DNA of 31,746 bases from Ophiothrix spiculata (taxonomy: Eukaryota > Echinodermata > Ophiuroidea > Amphilepidida > Ophiotrichidae): the NCBI GenBank assembly GCA_000969725.1, contig JXSR01S010296.1; one strand, 5' to 3'. Shown here in pieces: positions 19,571 to 31,477 of the stretch (positions are counted from its first letter, which is position 1; every line of letters starts with the position of its first letter). Made by a program: the position numbers and the translations under genes. Under the pieces are notes generated by a model. It saw nothing but the letters and a program-made list of their open reading frames with translations. It was not told the origin of the DNA and did not search any database.

Positions 19571-19908
19571 TATATTATAAAAAAGAGCTCTCAGATAATA
19601 ACGTAAACTTTAACATATACTAAAAACAGCAACAACCTCTATTTCATAACAGATATAATGTACCTTCAAGCTGTTCAACATCAGGTAAAATTTGAATAGG
19701 TACAATAAAACGGTTGGTTTTGACAAGGTATATCAAATTACGAAATTTGTGAAAACACTCAATGTATGCGTGTCAAGGAAGCCAAGTAGAATGTATGAAT
19801 GTATAGACTCGTTGAATACAGAGCTATTTTCCCCCGAGGATTTTATATAAATTTAATAAAGCAAGACAACCTAATATAACTTCACAAGATGAAAAATCCC
19901 CGAGGCAC

Positions 19909-20036
19909 CTTGAACAAATCTCATCAGTAATGTTGTGAGTACCTCAAGAAAACTAATCAATTACCGGACGCCGCAAAGGCTGACCTGTTTTGTTTTAGCA
20001 GCAGACATCTATCGGGCAATATTTTGCAGAAAGTGG
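19909..20036 (+). repeat. Hub copy 7, core at 19951-19996 with a 12-bp deletion
   Basis: TGTAATCAGTAC (or an equivalent 12-base register) is missing, which removes the right arm of the hairpin. The branch-point-like CTGAC, T-rich tract and acceptor-like TTTTAGCAG remain, with the exon side from 20002. Its preceding unit is the chimera, which has no promoter block. Confidence 0.85.
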
Positions 20037-20200
20037 TGTAGTTTTGATTGAAGATCATACCTGGATCTGAATTTTAAATGTCACACACTGTCTTTGACAT
20101 TTTACATTTATTAAAAGCTCAAAAATTTCAAGTTATGCTTAAGTAATATCTTAAAAATAAGAATATTTGAAAGAACCTAGGTAGTGAAATCGAGTATATA

Positions 20201-20471
20201 CACTCTTAAATTTTTTTTAACTCTGTTGAGTAAAAATTTACTCAACGGTCACAGCTCATTGCTGAGTAAAATCTTACTCAATATTGAGTAAAATCTTACT
20301 CAACATTGAGTAAAATCTTGCTCGGTTGAGTCAATACTACTCAACGTTGAGCACATCTTACTCAATGTTGAGTAAAGTTTTCCCAACGTTGAGTAGGATT
20401 TTACTCAACAAAATGAGCTGTGACCGTTGAGTAAAGTTTTACTCAACAAGAGTAAACAAAATTTAAGAGTG
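20201..20471. mobile_element. Palindromic MITE, 271 bp, TA target
   Basis: Ends are CACTCTTAAATTTT and its inverted copy AAATTTAAGAGTG. The whole element is a near palindrome: CGGTCACAGCTCATT in the left arm pairs with AATGAGCTGTGACCG in the right arm. The centre is filled with many GAGTAAAATCTTACTC-like short palindromes. TA is duplicated at both edges. R1 preserves the empty site at about 14401-14420 (GTATATAAAATTACAATG). No coding capacity. TA target and ends suggest a Tc1/mariner-derived MITE. Confidence 0.85.
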
Positions 20472-21637
20472 TAAAATTACAATGATTACATTGCTGTTTG
20501 AATATAAATAAGGATAAAATACATGTACAAAAGATAATTGTTTGTTTGATTTATATCGTTTGCATTTTCCAGATTAACAGTTCCAGTAATTTTTTTTTTA
20601 ATATTGAATTGATATTTGGAGAGATCGTGTGCCTTAATTAAGTTAAACAAAATAATAAGAAATGTTGTCAACCTTTACACGTTAATAGTGTGCAGATTGT
20701 TATATCCGACTGCTATTGCAACGGCGGCCATTTATTTTCAGTGAAGTGACAATGCGTGCATTTTGTCTCCATAACGGTTTATTTTTTCTAACTTATTGTT
20801 GTGTATTGGTCAAAACATATTCTTAATTAAATATCAGACATGCAAGGTGTTATCTGTTGAATAGTGAAAAAACTCCGGTTTTTAAATTATGACAACAAAC
20901 ATTTAGCGACAAAATTGCGCTCATCATGTCAGCATTTGCGGATCACTTTTGGGGAAAAATTGCATTTAAACTGTTTAAAAATTAGATCGAAATGCTGAAT
21001 ATGAAAATAAATAGCAAATTTTTCATCTAGAGTTTCATAAACCTGACTGCTATGAACAAAACCAGTCTCATCTGAACCAATACTAAAACATTAAATAAAT
21101 AAATTAAGAAATTCACGTGTTATATTGAAGTAAAAAAAAACACGTTTGGATCCAAAAAACGTCTGGACCAAATGTCGTATTGACGCAAAAAAGAAAACAA
21201 ATTAGAGTTAAAATTACCGAAAACAAAGTATGATAAAAGTAGAACCTGTTTCGGCCAAAAATGCACATTCAACGTCCCCTTTATAAGAAGTGTATTGCTT
21301 TGATTTTAGTTTGTTAAACTTACTATTAACTGATACCGAAATCAATCAATCAACATGATTTTTATATATGAGCTAGCTATCCGTTTCTTCTACCTACCAA
21401 GAGTACCGAAGTATTAAACGTTATTGTTTTGAACCATCGTGCTGTTACTTGCCAGTATTCACTTTTCGACTGGCTTCATTTGTTTAAATACATTTACAAA
21501 AGTACACATTAAAGACATTCTGAAACAATGTCATCCTCAAATTTACTCGAATTCTTATTGTTATTATCGTCTCCAGCTTTAAGTTTCGCTCCTGTTTAGC
21601 AGATCAATTTTCACAGGTTTATTTGAACTATACAGCG

Positions 21638-22050
21638 GTCAATTAGGAATGTCATATATTAAACGGTGAACGATTAATGACGTTTTAATTGACTTCAGTT
21701 TGATTAAACTGTACATAAGATGTCAGTTTTGATTGTACTCTGATATTTTACGAGAACATTCGTATGTTCTTGATAATATGGGATCTTCCTTTTAAAAGAA
21801 TCACCCGAGTATCATTAATCTATTTATTCTCTACTTACGGAAGAGTCATGAGAGACTTATTCCATAACACTTTGCGTCATTACTTTTTTGCCGCAGATCA
21901 TATAGACAGCTTGAATTGTTTTAAGTAGGACATTAACACAGTTTTTTTATTGATATTGCAGCTCAACTGCAATACACCTGTTGGGTGAAAATAATGCATT
22001 ATCCCATTTACTCGAATTGAATAGATGGAATTTGTATTTGTGTCAGCAAG
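21638..22050. repeat. Block shared by P and R units (R2 copy)
   Basis: Matches R1 15541-16165 without the inverted-repeat insertion. It reads ATGTCAGTTTTGATTGTACT then TGA, so the frame seen in P units is closed here at once. Confidence 0.7.
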
Positions 22051-23103
22051 GATATCAAAGTTTTTTTAAATCTTTTTAATGAGTTTGTAAATCAATAAGG
22101 TATAACATTAACACAATTATAGACATGATGAACTAGACAGGAAAATAGATCCATACCTAAAGTAACTTTCTTCTTCGGGTTAAGATAGAATATTGTTAGT
22201 CCAATAATGAATTGATAACAACGTTAAGTATAAGATGTTTATACAAATGCCGGATCTTTGAACGACGAAGACAAGATAAACATATTTTATTAACCTACTT
22301 TTCTACACAAAGTATATGTTTGAAACAAATCTCTAATGAAGCTATCAGAAACAAACCACATTGTTATTGACTTCTTCATGAAATAATCTACTTCATCCAG
22401 GAATTAAAGGCACTTTACAACACTGTATCTAGGGTACGTAATCAAAAACATTTTTATATATCCAGTTGCAGATACCTTCGTCACTGGTGTTTAAATTCGG
22501 TTACAGGTTTTAAAATCTATTTTTTTCTAGTTTTTAGTAGATAATTATCTTATTGCCCCCTTTTTAACGTGCCCTGTAAAATAACTTAATTATGCAAAGC
22601 AAATACAATGTAGGTAAATGTGAATATTTACTATTTTTAATCATGAAAAGAAAAATAGTTTCCACGGTATTTGAAGGTACTTTAACCATGACTTATAAAA
22701 CGGGTTAGCCATGCATTACGAAGCGAGGGAAGAAACGCATTGCGATTGTGAACTAATCTTAAACATCAACATTACGTATATTTTATGTTTTCATAAAATA
22801 GCTTTTTTGCCTCGATAGAATGCTCAATTTGCAAGCAAATTATATTAATACTAAATGTAATATTAGACGGAATGTAGAGAATGTAGATGTTAAAAACAGG
22901 GAATACAGAGCTCAAACGGGGAGATATCAGACTCGTAGTTCACGTCCGTTTTTTCAGGCAAAAAACGCGAGTTTTTACATTATCATTCAAAATCAACACC
23001 ACATAGTTATACAATTATCATTTGTAATTCAATAAGTACCAAGCCTACAATCTGTCAAAATTTAAAAACAATCGAAATGTTAAAAAATCATGAAATAATG
23101 AGG

Positions 23104-23362
23104 TTTCGACAAAAGGGAGTCATCTTTTTGAAATAGTCTATTGACGTCATTTTTGCCTTGATCATGAACGTGAAATCACAAGGAAATGGCAATTTATAAA
23201 TTAAAGACTTTATTCCATATGTTCTCCAAAAATTGTGATATTCCGATATATGTAAGTGGGCAAAAACGTGCAGTAAACATGACGTTCCGTAGTCTCGCTC
23301 GCTAAAAAGAACTGTAGCCTTAACGGGAGGTTCCTGTAATTAAGTCAATACGTGGCAAAATT
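23104..23362. other. Stretch present in R2 and absent from R1
   Basis: R1 reads AATGAAGTTATACTTTT where R2 has about 260 extra bases between AATGAGGT and AATACTTTT. The insert contains TTGACGTCAT at about 23143 and no visible terminal inverted repeats or frame. It could be an insertion in R2 or a deletion in R1. Confidence 0.6.
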
Positions 23363-23738
23363 ATGTAATACTTTTATTAGTCAAATAAAGTCGAATCAAA
23401 AGTCAAATTTTGATAAATGAAAATATCTCCGTTTTTCCATATAATATTACTGAAATAGGACAGAATTTCCCTTGCAATTTTGTAAGATTTTTCATAGTTT
23501 TTTTTCCTTTATACACGTACACATGTGCGCAAAACACTTGGAAAGGATATTAATTGATTACAATTCTAAATAGGTAGAAATACATATACGTGTTTAAAGA
23601 TTAATCAAGGTAAACATTCTTTAACGATCTGCCGGCAGAGTACATCAGTATACAAACTTACGGCAGTTGTAAATCTGCTAATTCTGCTTAAAGTTAATAT
23701 CCTTCTTCTTCATCCAACCATCTATTTAATTAACATCT

Positions 23739-23880
23739 GAGCAGACGACCCAGTTACAAACTCATAAAATAGATGCCAGTGTATAAAAGGTAACGACTAC
23801 TTTCAGTCGCGACAACTATTCACACTTAGTTCCACTCATCAAGTGCTTCCTTACTATATCAAGTTTGCAAGTAATACTTG
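23739..23880 (+). promoter_or_regulatory. TATA-box promoter block, R type (R2)
   Basis: TATAAAAGG at 23782-23790, with GAGCAGACGACCCAGTTA 43 bases upstream at 23739. The initiation zone reads CTTTCAGTCGCGACAACTAT. The donor-like GCAAGTAATAC is present as in R1. The next hub acceptor is at 25603, about 1.8 kb downstream. Confidence 0.6.
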
Positions 23881-23948
23881 TAAAAATTTGCTGTCTCCGA
23901 CATTATTCGCAATGATGGTTGCTTAAAGTCAAAAGTAAATTATGAATG

Positions 23949-23964
23949 AGACAGACAGACAGAC
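23949..23964 (+). repeat. GACA microsatellite (R2)
   Basis: Counterpart of 17797-17812 with the same number of units. Confidence 0.8.
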
Positions 23965-24013
23965 ATTATGAAACTTTACATTGCAACAGACTTCTCGTTT
24001 TACCCCATTCTTA

Positions 24014-24515
24014 TTGAAATAACAGTCCGCTAGTTCGAAAGTTCAACCGTCGCTAGGCCGAAGGTTTGCCAGTCCGAAAATGAAATATAGTTTGCTAGTC
24101 CGAATTTAAAAGGGTTCGTTTATCCTAAGGTTCGCCAGTCCGAAAATGAAATACAGATAGGGTTCGCGAAATAATTAATTTTTCTGATTAGTAGCCCTAA
24201 TTCGGATCAGTAAATGTTATTTTATTTTTGGACTGGCGAACCTGTTTTCATTGTCGGACTAGTGAACCTTATTTCTTTTTCGGACTAGCGGACCTTTTTT
24301 AATTTCGGACTAGTGGATCCTGTTTTAAATTCGGACTAGTGAACCTTACTTTCGGACTGACGGGTCTTTTTTAAATTCGACTGACGAACCTTCAGGTATA
24401 GGAGAATACGTTTTCGGACTGGCGAACCTTATTTCATTGTTCGGACTAGCAAACCTTAAGACTAGCGAACCTGCGGACTAACGGGATGTTGCCCACATCG
24501 AAACTGTTATTTCAA
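24014..24515. mobile_element. Foldback element with minisatellite arms (R2, both ends present)
   Basis: TTGAAATAACAG at the left and CTGTTATTTCAA at the right are perfect 12-bp terminal inverted repeats. The left arm (to about 24175) carries GGTTCGCCAGTCCGAAAATG-like units in direct orientation. The longer right arm (about 24180-24480) carries at least eight inverted units (TTCGGACTAGCGAACC and variants), spaced by T-rich linkers. No coding capacity. The mechanism of movement, if any, is unknown, and an expanded minisatellite hairpin is an alternative. Confidence 0.7.
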
Positions 24516-25195
24516 AACTTTTGCTGTTTTGCTGAAATCGATTTATATACTTGTCGTATCCGTGCAACAATATCTTACCAAATGTACAACAGTTGAGATT
24601 GTGCAGTTTAAAATACAAACAAAAGACTGCGACATTGAGATCCGAATAATTATTCTTGTAATAAGAGTGAGGTCACAGTACTGATCCTGCATTCATTTTC
24701 GCTGCAAACTACTGCTAAATAAACCGAGTGGAAAAGGATGGTGTCAACCAGATGAATAGATTAAGTAAATGTACAGTCGATTGATTGCAGTCAGGGGGGG
24801 TAGGACATGACGTCAGCAGATTTTGAAACTCCCATTCAAAAAACTTGAATTTTAACTAACGCTCAAAAATTTCATTTTATGCCCTTACTTAGTGTATAAA
24901 CATGAGCAGATTTCAAAACCGTTGGGGTTGGGACTTCAACCCCAGAAAACTAAAAAGATATTGTGATTTTTATAAAGAACTACTTTTCTTTTCATTTACG
25001 CATTGAAATATACGGGCGATACCACGGATGACTACGCATCAAATCTGAGTAAACAGTCCGGTAAACAGGCAATTAAAGGGATCGTCCTACCACCACTGAT
25101 TGCAGTATGGAAAAAATGCACTTTTATTAACAGCGGGACATTAAGGCATCATGAGCACGTTTTGAAGACGTTTTTAATAACATAACAAATGTTTG
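24516..25195 (+). other. R2-only stretch with one weak open frame
   Basis: Absent from R1 by deletion. It contains AACCGTTGGGGTTGGGACTT near 24918 and a frame at 25003-25185 (60 residues, beginning with a TTG codon, read as LKYTGDTTDDYASNLSKQSG and onward) that has a rather protein-like composition. The only related sequence, the end of Q1's 7548-8075 block, shares just the last 20 or so bases (GAGCACGTTTTGAAGAC), so coding conservation cannot be tested within the window. Confidence 0.3.
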
Positions 25196-25498
25196 TATAA
25201 ACATCTATAAATACAGTAAGCCATAATATACTAAAAACAGCAACACGTCTATTTTATTGCGTAAGTAATGTACCCTCAAGCTGTTAAACTTCAGGCTAAA
25301 TTTGAATAGTATACAATAAAATGGTTGGCTTTGACAAAATTCTTAAAAAACTCATAAAGTGTGCGTATTAGGAATGCAACAAGAATGACTGAATGCATAG
25401 ACTCGTTGAATACAGAGCTATTTTCCCGAGGATTTTCTTATATTTAATAAAGCAAGACAACCTATTATGACTTGACATGATGGAAACCCCTGAGGCAG

Positions 25499-25638
25499 CT
25501 TGAACAAATCTCATCAGTAATGTTGTGAGTACCTCAAGCAAACTAATCAATTACCGGACGCCGTGTAATCAGTACCAAAGGCTGACCTGTTTTGTTTTAG
25601 CAGCAGACATCTATCGGGCAATATTTTGCAGAAAGTGG
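25499..25638 (+). repeat. Hub copy 8, core at 25541-25598
   Basis: The core is unchanged. The acceptor-like TTTTAGCAG has its exon side from 25604. It follows the R2 promoter and precedes P-type sequence. Confidence 0.85.
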
Positions 25639-26527
25639 TGTAGTTTTGATTGAAGATCATACCTGGATCTTAATCTTAAATGTCAAACACAGTCTTTGAC
25701 ATTTTATATTACAAATTATTTCAAGTAAAGGTTCAAACCATTTCAAGTGGTGCTTGAGTATTTGCGTCACTGTCTCGCTTGCCTTAAAAATCTGAATCTT
25801 TGATAAAACGTATACGCAAAATGTGTATATACAAAATATAGCTTTAATGTTTGGATAGAAATGAGCATGAAAAGGTAATTGTTTCTTTAAAAAATTGAAT
25901 ATGATAGCTGACATATGAACAGTCGCAGATTTTAAAATTTAGAATAAATTTCAACAGTATATCATTCAGTTTGAATCAATTGGAGGTTACATATTTAAGC
26001 AATCGGTTATATATCGATAATTATGCCAAGCAGCTCACACTCCGTAGAGAAATTGTGTAGTGGTGATTTAGGTCCAAACTAAAAATGTGAATTATGTTGT
26101 CTTTATGGAAAACGTTTAACTGTTATTGACTTTTAAACACAAGAATAATTAATAGGATACGTACCAAGTGTGATACATTAAATATTGAAAAAGAAAAAGA
26201 GAAACTTCTCTTAGAAAACAATTTGCGTCAAAAATGCTTCACTTTACTCATCTATACCTTCTGAACCAAGTGTCTCATGGACGTTGACTAAAATAAATTT
26301 AGGCTGTATATATAACAAAAATTTATCATAAAAAGTAAACCAATAATTTCACTTATGACGACTTTTAGAGATAGTTAGAATTGTCCCCAGTGTTTCCTTA
26401 AGGAAAAATACAAAATGTTCTCATTTTGGTTTAAAAACTGATGAACACTCCTATGGTGACGTAACTAAAGTGAAAGGCTATGCGCGAACTTGATATTTGT
26501 CTTCCTATTAATAATACCAAAGTATTA

Positions 26528-26732
26528 AGGGGCACGCCATTAGATTTCCAGGGGGGGGGGCAAGAGTTTTTTTGAAAAAAAATCCCCCTCTACAGGCAGA
26601 AGAAAACAAAATTATCCCCTGAACATGGAATAGGCAGCAAAACAGTAATTTACATGAAAAAATATTCGCTCTCGAAAATTCAACCCCGAACCCAATTTCC
26701 TGCTCCCCCTGGAAATCTAATGATGAGCCCCT
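26528..26732. mobile_element. Hairpin MITE in P3, possibly PIF/Harbinger-like
   Basis: Third copy at the same site as 948-1135 and 9682-9895. TAA lies on both sides. The right end has drifted to GATGAGCCCCT, and a G run lies near the left end. Confidence 0.75.
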
Positions 26733-26938
26733 AAACGTTACAGTTTTAATTAAAAAAACATCTTGCCGTTATTTGCCAGTGATATTCACCTTTCCACTGG
26801 CTTTTAATTTGTTATATGAAGTGATTGAATAATAGCAAAAGTATATATTAAGATATTCTGAAATAATGATAGCATTCTTCATTATATTCACCGTCTCAAA
26901 CTTTAATTGTCGCTCATATACAATATTCCCAGCCAGCG

Positions 26939-27320
26939 GACAATTAGAAGTGTCATATCACGGTGAACGATGAAGGACGTTTTAATTGACTTCAGTTTCA
27001 TTAAACTTTACATAAGATGTCAGTTTTGATAGCGCTTTCATATCTTTCAAGAACGTCGTATGATCATGAAATGGGATCTTTCTGTTTATCTTTTAATCAT
27101 CCGAGTATCATTATTTTGAATCTTCTCTACGAACGGATGAGACTGAGAGACGTTTCTCCTTATTTAAAACACTTTGTAATCTTTTCCACCATAAATAATA
27201 GACAGTTCAAAATGTTTAAATAGGACAATAACACAGTTTTCGTATTGATTTGCTGTTCAACTGCAATGCACCTCTTAGGTGGAAATAATGCATCATCCCA
27301 TTTCCCCCCTTCTTATCGAA
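26939..27320. repeat. Block shared by P and R units (P3 copy)
   Basis: Equivalent of 1341-1720, with frame 27017-27223 starting MSVLIALSYLSRTSYDHEMG and then diverging from P1 and P2. Confidence 0.7.
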
Positions 27321-28083
27321 ATGAAAAGACGGCATTCGTATTTGTGTCAGCCAGGATGTCAAAGTTGTTTTAAATGGAATAGAGTTTGCTTTAGTAGAAT
27401 AAAACCATCAGAAAGTTTTACTTACTTTATATTAAGTTCTGCTCTCCCCTATGCCGAAAGAAAATCAACAAATTGTGGTTCTAATTTAAATAAATTAAAT
27501 GATCTTAAAATATGCTAAAATATAGGTATTAGGTGGGTGTGGGTGTAATCTAACATTTAGAGTTTTTACTCTCTGAGTAATATACCTAAAATTACCTGAC
27601 TGACTTAATCGAGTTGACATCTTTCGTTTGTAGTGTTTTGAGCATCAAGTTTCTCCCAACACTCTTTTATGCAAGTTAGCATTTTAATTTTTATGATCCA
27701 TTAACATAGATCCTGGAAGTCGACACAAAAACCCTGAAAAAATACTTCAAGGTCGCTGACATCCACCTGCTACGTTTTGTAACTATCCCGATGTATATAT
27801 TCTGTAAGATTTTCAATATTATAAGCACACCAGTGTGCAGATGTGCACGTTATATGTAGAGCACAAATGAGTGTAAACTATTCTACCTTTGACAAAATGT
27901 TTCCACCCACATATGAAATAGTATGGAAAACTGCAGAAAAAGCACTAGGAAACAGAAGTGATAAAAATTTGCATGTTGTACCCAGATCGTTTTACATCTG
28001 CCATTTTGATGTTCTTGTCAAGCGTTGTAATAAATAAAGCGAGATAACCTTTTGGAGTCGACGTGATAAAATCTGAGAGACAG

Positions 28084-28223
28084 CTTGGACAAATTTCATC
28101 ATGAATGTTGTTAGTACCTGAAGCAAACTAATCAATTACCGGACGCCGTGTAATCAGTACCAAAGGCTGACCTGTTTTGTTTTGGCAGCATATATCTATC
28201 GGGCAATATTTGGAAGAAAGTGA
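28084..28223 (+). repeat. Hub copy 9, core at 28126-28183
   Basis: The core is unchanged. The acceptor-like TTTTGGCAG is followed by CATATATC instead of CAGACATC, so the bases just after the AG are freer to vary than the core. P-type upstream, Q-type downstream. Confidence 0.85.
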
Positions 28224-28642
28224 TTAGGAGATGATTAGGAATCTAGTTTTAGCTAAAGTTTAGTTTTCATGCGATGCACACCTTCCAAAATATAGTTTAT
28301 TCCAAAGACAAAAGTGCATTTTTTTGCACTTTTCCTACATAGATTAAAATACACGAACGTGTTACTTATCGGATAAGAATATAATGGAGTGCTTGTTGCA
28401 TCGCTGTATGCTAATGTAAAGTTGATGATATCTTAAATTAATGTTCATCTTTACTGCATTAATAAATTTACTTTAAACAGCAAATTTTATAATTTTATAT
28501 ATAGGATACCTCTTATTGTAATGGACAAATTAACATTTTACATAGGTCATCCAACAAAATCAAAATACAGTTGTTCAAATTTTGGCAACCTAGTAATCTA
28601 TTTGTAAAGTATTTTGAATGACCTTCAAACTCCTTAAATATG

Positions 28643-28994
28643 ATGTAAGATGTATTGGTTTTCTTAACTGCGATATGCTGCATTAAAAGTGTTATTGGAA
28701 TCTTTTCAATTTTGGTATATTGTAGCATTTAATGTATAGCTATAATATTCTATATAGAATGTGTGTTTAATTTTCATGTATTCATATGTTAGGGCCTTTA
28801 TATTTTTTTTTGTATACACTTAAGGATTTTTTTAATCAGGCGCGTTTAAAATGCGATGTATTACTATTTATTATTATTAAAGTCAAAGTATTGGTTGACA
28901 GTGAAACAAAGAAATCTTGAAAAAATATTGATAACTTGTCAATATAATATGCCCGCAAACAAGTAAACTAACAGAAATTTAACCTAAATTCCAA
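28643..28994. other. About 350 bases present in Q3 and absent from Q1
   Basis: Q1 reads AAATATGTTTGTTAATC then AATGACCACACC where Q3 has this AT-rich stretch. No inverted ends, tail or frame was recognised. Frame 28513-28728 on minus runs into it. Confidence 0.55.
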
Positions 28995-29239
28995 AAATGA
29001 CCACACCACGGCCAAAAGAAACAGAAATCTAGATCTATTTCCCTTTAAGCACGTAACATGATAATACGTTAGCCGTTTAAAGAAGCGCCATATTTTATGA
29101 CAATTTCTCGGTAGCATTCTACAACGTTTCAATAACATGATACCTGAAGTTCAGCTATTAGAATCATTGTCTGACAAGGTATATGAAATCTTGCTGTGGG
29201 TACTATATTTCACAATCATGTTACCATTGTATACTCAAT

Positions 29240-29478
29240 TTCATGCCAACATGATATAATGATTAATTATTATACAAGAGTGCTTAAGCATCATAAACAA
29301 TACTACACCATAAATCTTTCTTTCTTATATCATGATAACTATTTTGTGCGTTGCGTCCAATGTAAAAACAAATAACAACGCCTTTTGAGTTGTTGGAAAG
29401 CGGTATTAGGCGTTTGTATTACGTTGCTGATCGATTCGTTGGTTCAAGGTTCAATTTGTCTACCCTGTATGTGTATTT
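29240..29478. repeat. Highly similar stretch of Q (Q3 copy)
   Basis: Counterpart of 3381-3620, with about four or five differences. Confidence 0.7.
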
Positions 29479-29673
29479 GTGTGTCCATGTTATGACATTC
29501 GTTTTGGATACCTTATACCCTCTTTGTATTGTTGAATACATATAAATTTGTATAAGTAATCGCAATATTAAACTATATAGACATATTATAACTTCCAACG
29601 TAGATAGCTTTAGCAGTTGCGAAACACCCGTTTTACAGAAATCATTTTTTTACAGAATGACAGGGTTTTTTTA

Positions 29674-29890
29674 AATTTATTTATATAAAATGCTGAAGTA
29701 GCCCAGAAAGAAAAGACTATCATAAGCTGTACTACACTATGCTATCTCCATGGACTAATCAGTGGTTCCAAGCAAAAGGAGAACTGGAGTGCTGTGGTAA
29801 AGCTTTAAACACATGACATAAGATATGCATGCACTCTCCTCTTAAAGAGTGTCACACCATTATCAGAGATGTCACTGACTACTTTTTTTT
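29674..29890 (-). mobile_element. Retroposon-like insertion, antisense, Q3 only
   Basis: Q1 reads AGGGTTTTTTGAAAACTAAACG at the matching place. Q3 has about 215 extra bases. Read on minus, the insert ends in TATATAAATAAATTTAAAAA, an A-rich tail of non-LTR type. T-rich TTTTTTTAAA borders lie on both sides and could be a target duplication. No reverse-transcriptase frame. The family was not recognised. Confidence 0.45.
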
Positions 29891-29951
29891 AAAAGCTAAA
29901 CGACATATGTTACTCGTAATTTAACTGCACTGCACTTATCGGCCTGTACTT

Positions 29952-30300
29952 GCATATATGACTTGTGTCTGGATTTGTGTGGATTCCATGCAAGCATTCA
30001 GCTGCAACCTTTTGCATTTGATAAGAATTGAACAACGCCCATGTTCATCATGCCTAAATGAAAAAAGTATTCTTTTGAATCCATTAATTGTTACTGTTAC
30101 TGCGTCTTGTTTTGATATGACGTGTCACATATTGCATTAAGATTTATGTTATTCTTTGTCTTGGAAAACACGCACATTACATCCTTACAGAGTTACAGTG
30201 TTATTGAAATATTGACTTTCCACATGTGTTTCAAGGACTACATGCATCCATACTGAAATAATAACTTGACTCGCACCTGGTAACTGATTACATAATTAAA
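29952..30300. other. About 350 bases present in Q3 and absent from Q1
   Basis: It lies between CTGTACTTG and ACTATATCAACCATATTC. It includes the frame 29958-30140 (60 residues, several cysteines), which has no counterpart in the window. No transposon ends were seen. Insertion in Q3 or deletion in Q1 cannot be told apart here. Confidence 0.5.
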
Positions 30301-31477
30301 ACTATATCAACCATATTCAATATAACGTCGTCGATGAAATTTTCAATGAGGAGTAATAACTTTTTTATCTACTTTTAAAACTTTTTTCTAAGAAAAGGCG
30401 GAAAATGGAGACATCTGTGAATAAATGGGTAATTAAAGAATTACACCTTGTGTTAATGGAAACACGACAATCTCATGGTTTTATATAATATCCACTCATC
30501 TTATCTTTCTAAAATCTACTTGACATAATTTTTAGCCTGAAAGAGAGGTTCTTTATGACTAGCTACGGTTTATTAAAAAATAAATTGTTAAACAGCGTAG
30601 TGAAATATATAAAGATTTGTGCGTGGAATTTGATGCTTCAGAAATGTTGTTCTCTCGGCACAAATGTTATACATTACAAAGCTATTTTGATGATTTGTCA
30701 ATTCATAATAAATCTATCTTGAAACAATATCGAAAATTAGGGTGAAAATTGGTATGTGCAAAAAAGAATTAAAACATGGATCATTCCAAATGGTAACACA
30801 ACATCCACGAGATTCAAACTATCTAGAGTAGTGACAAAACCACAAATCCCTAGATGCCTATTTTCCTCCAAGCACGTTATACCTGATAAGAAATATATGG
30901 CATCGTCCTCACAAAATGTTGACCTTTGTGGTAAAGCGAGAAATTACGAAATTAAACGTGTTTTCTAGCAAACGAACTGTGTGATATCTTGTTGTGAGCA
31001 GGACATAAGTATATGAATAATTTTCTGAAATAAATGTAGCATTTTAATTCCATCAGTGATACCAAGATACACAAAACACCAACAACATAAACGACTATTA
31101 TGATTTAATGTCATCTTTTATTCTTTTTAATAATTTCAATACGACAAAATACTTCTAACACGTGCGAATATCTGTCTATTTGTCGTCTGTTATAGCTTTA
31201 TTGAATACAATTTCATTTATTCAAATGTTAAGTGTTTTTAAAAATGTACGTAAATACATATTTTATCAAGTACGTAAACCCATTGCAGTATTACCGCTTA
31301 ACACGCTTGAACCACTAAGGAGGAACTTTACGTGAAAGCTTTGTTCTACATGTTCTATATGTTCCGACATGATTTTCAAATGGTTCTTGACTTAAGCTCA
31401 AGTGGCCTCCGGTGTATACCCGATCTTCTTGTAATCACTTCAGAAACATAACGTCGCTCTAGTTGTTATATATATTT

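Larger units (their letters stand above)
18459..19908 (+). repeat. R/Q chimeric array unit
   Basis: The unit starts as R (hub copy 6 and 18600-18740 match R1 up to about 15260). It then passes into a hAT-like element (about 18748-19030) and continues as Q from TGCTCACATC, matching Q1 from about 7548 to the next hub. The promoter block and some 3 kb or more of either parent are absent. The Q part includes the CRE palindrome and the GTCGCAA stem-loop words. At about 19652 it reads CATAACAGATATAATGTACC, as in Q1. No gene is called. Confidence 0.85.
19909..25498 (+). repeat. Array unit R2 (longest R copy)
   Basis: Contains hub copy 7 (with a 12-bp core deletion), a palindromic MITE (20201-20471), the P/R shared block (about 21638-22050), a part resembling Q (22190-22410), an AT-rich part with nothing recognised (22450-23100), a stretch of about 260 bases absent from R1 (about 23104-23362), the promoter block, a GACA microsatellite, the fuller foldback element (24014-24515), a stretch of about 680 bases absent from R1 (24516-25195), and the R end. 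The frame at 22820-23035 is broken in R1. No gene is called with confidence. Confidence 0.85.
25499..28083 (+). repeat. Array unit P3
   Basis: Third P unit, closest in layout to P2: hub copy 8, the GCAGCTCACACTCCGTAGAG part, the hairpin MITE (26528-26732), the P/R shared block (about 26939-27320) and the tail. The frame at 27279-27518 (79 residues) reads MEIMHHPISPLLIEMKRRHS and contains four cysteines within CQPGCQSCFKWNRVC. P1 has a related frame with two of these cysteines replaced by tyrosine, and P2 is frameshifted, so I do not call it a gene. Minus-strand frames 25368-25550 and 25657-25914 cross the hub and its flank and are not kept elsewhere. Confidence 0.85.

Noticed and set aside
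17861-24515. Spaced repeats as a CRISPR-like array.
   Set aside because: Units are degenerate, irregularly spaced and inverted between arms, and the sequence is eukaryotic.
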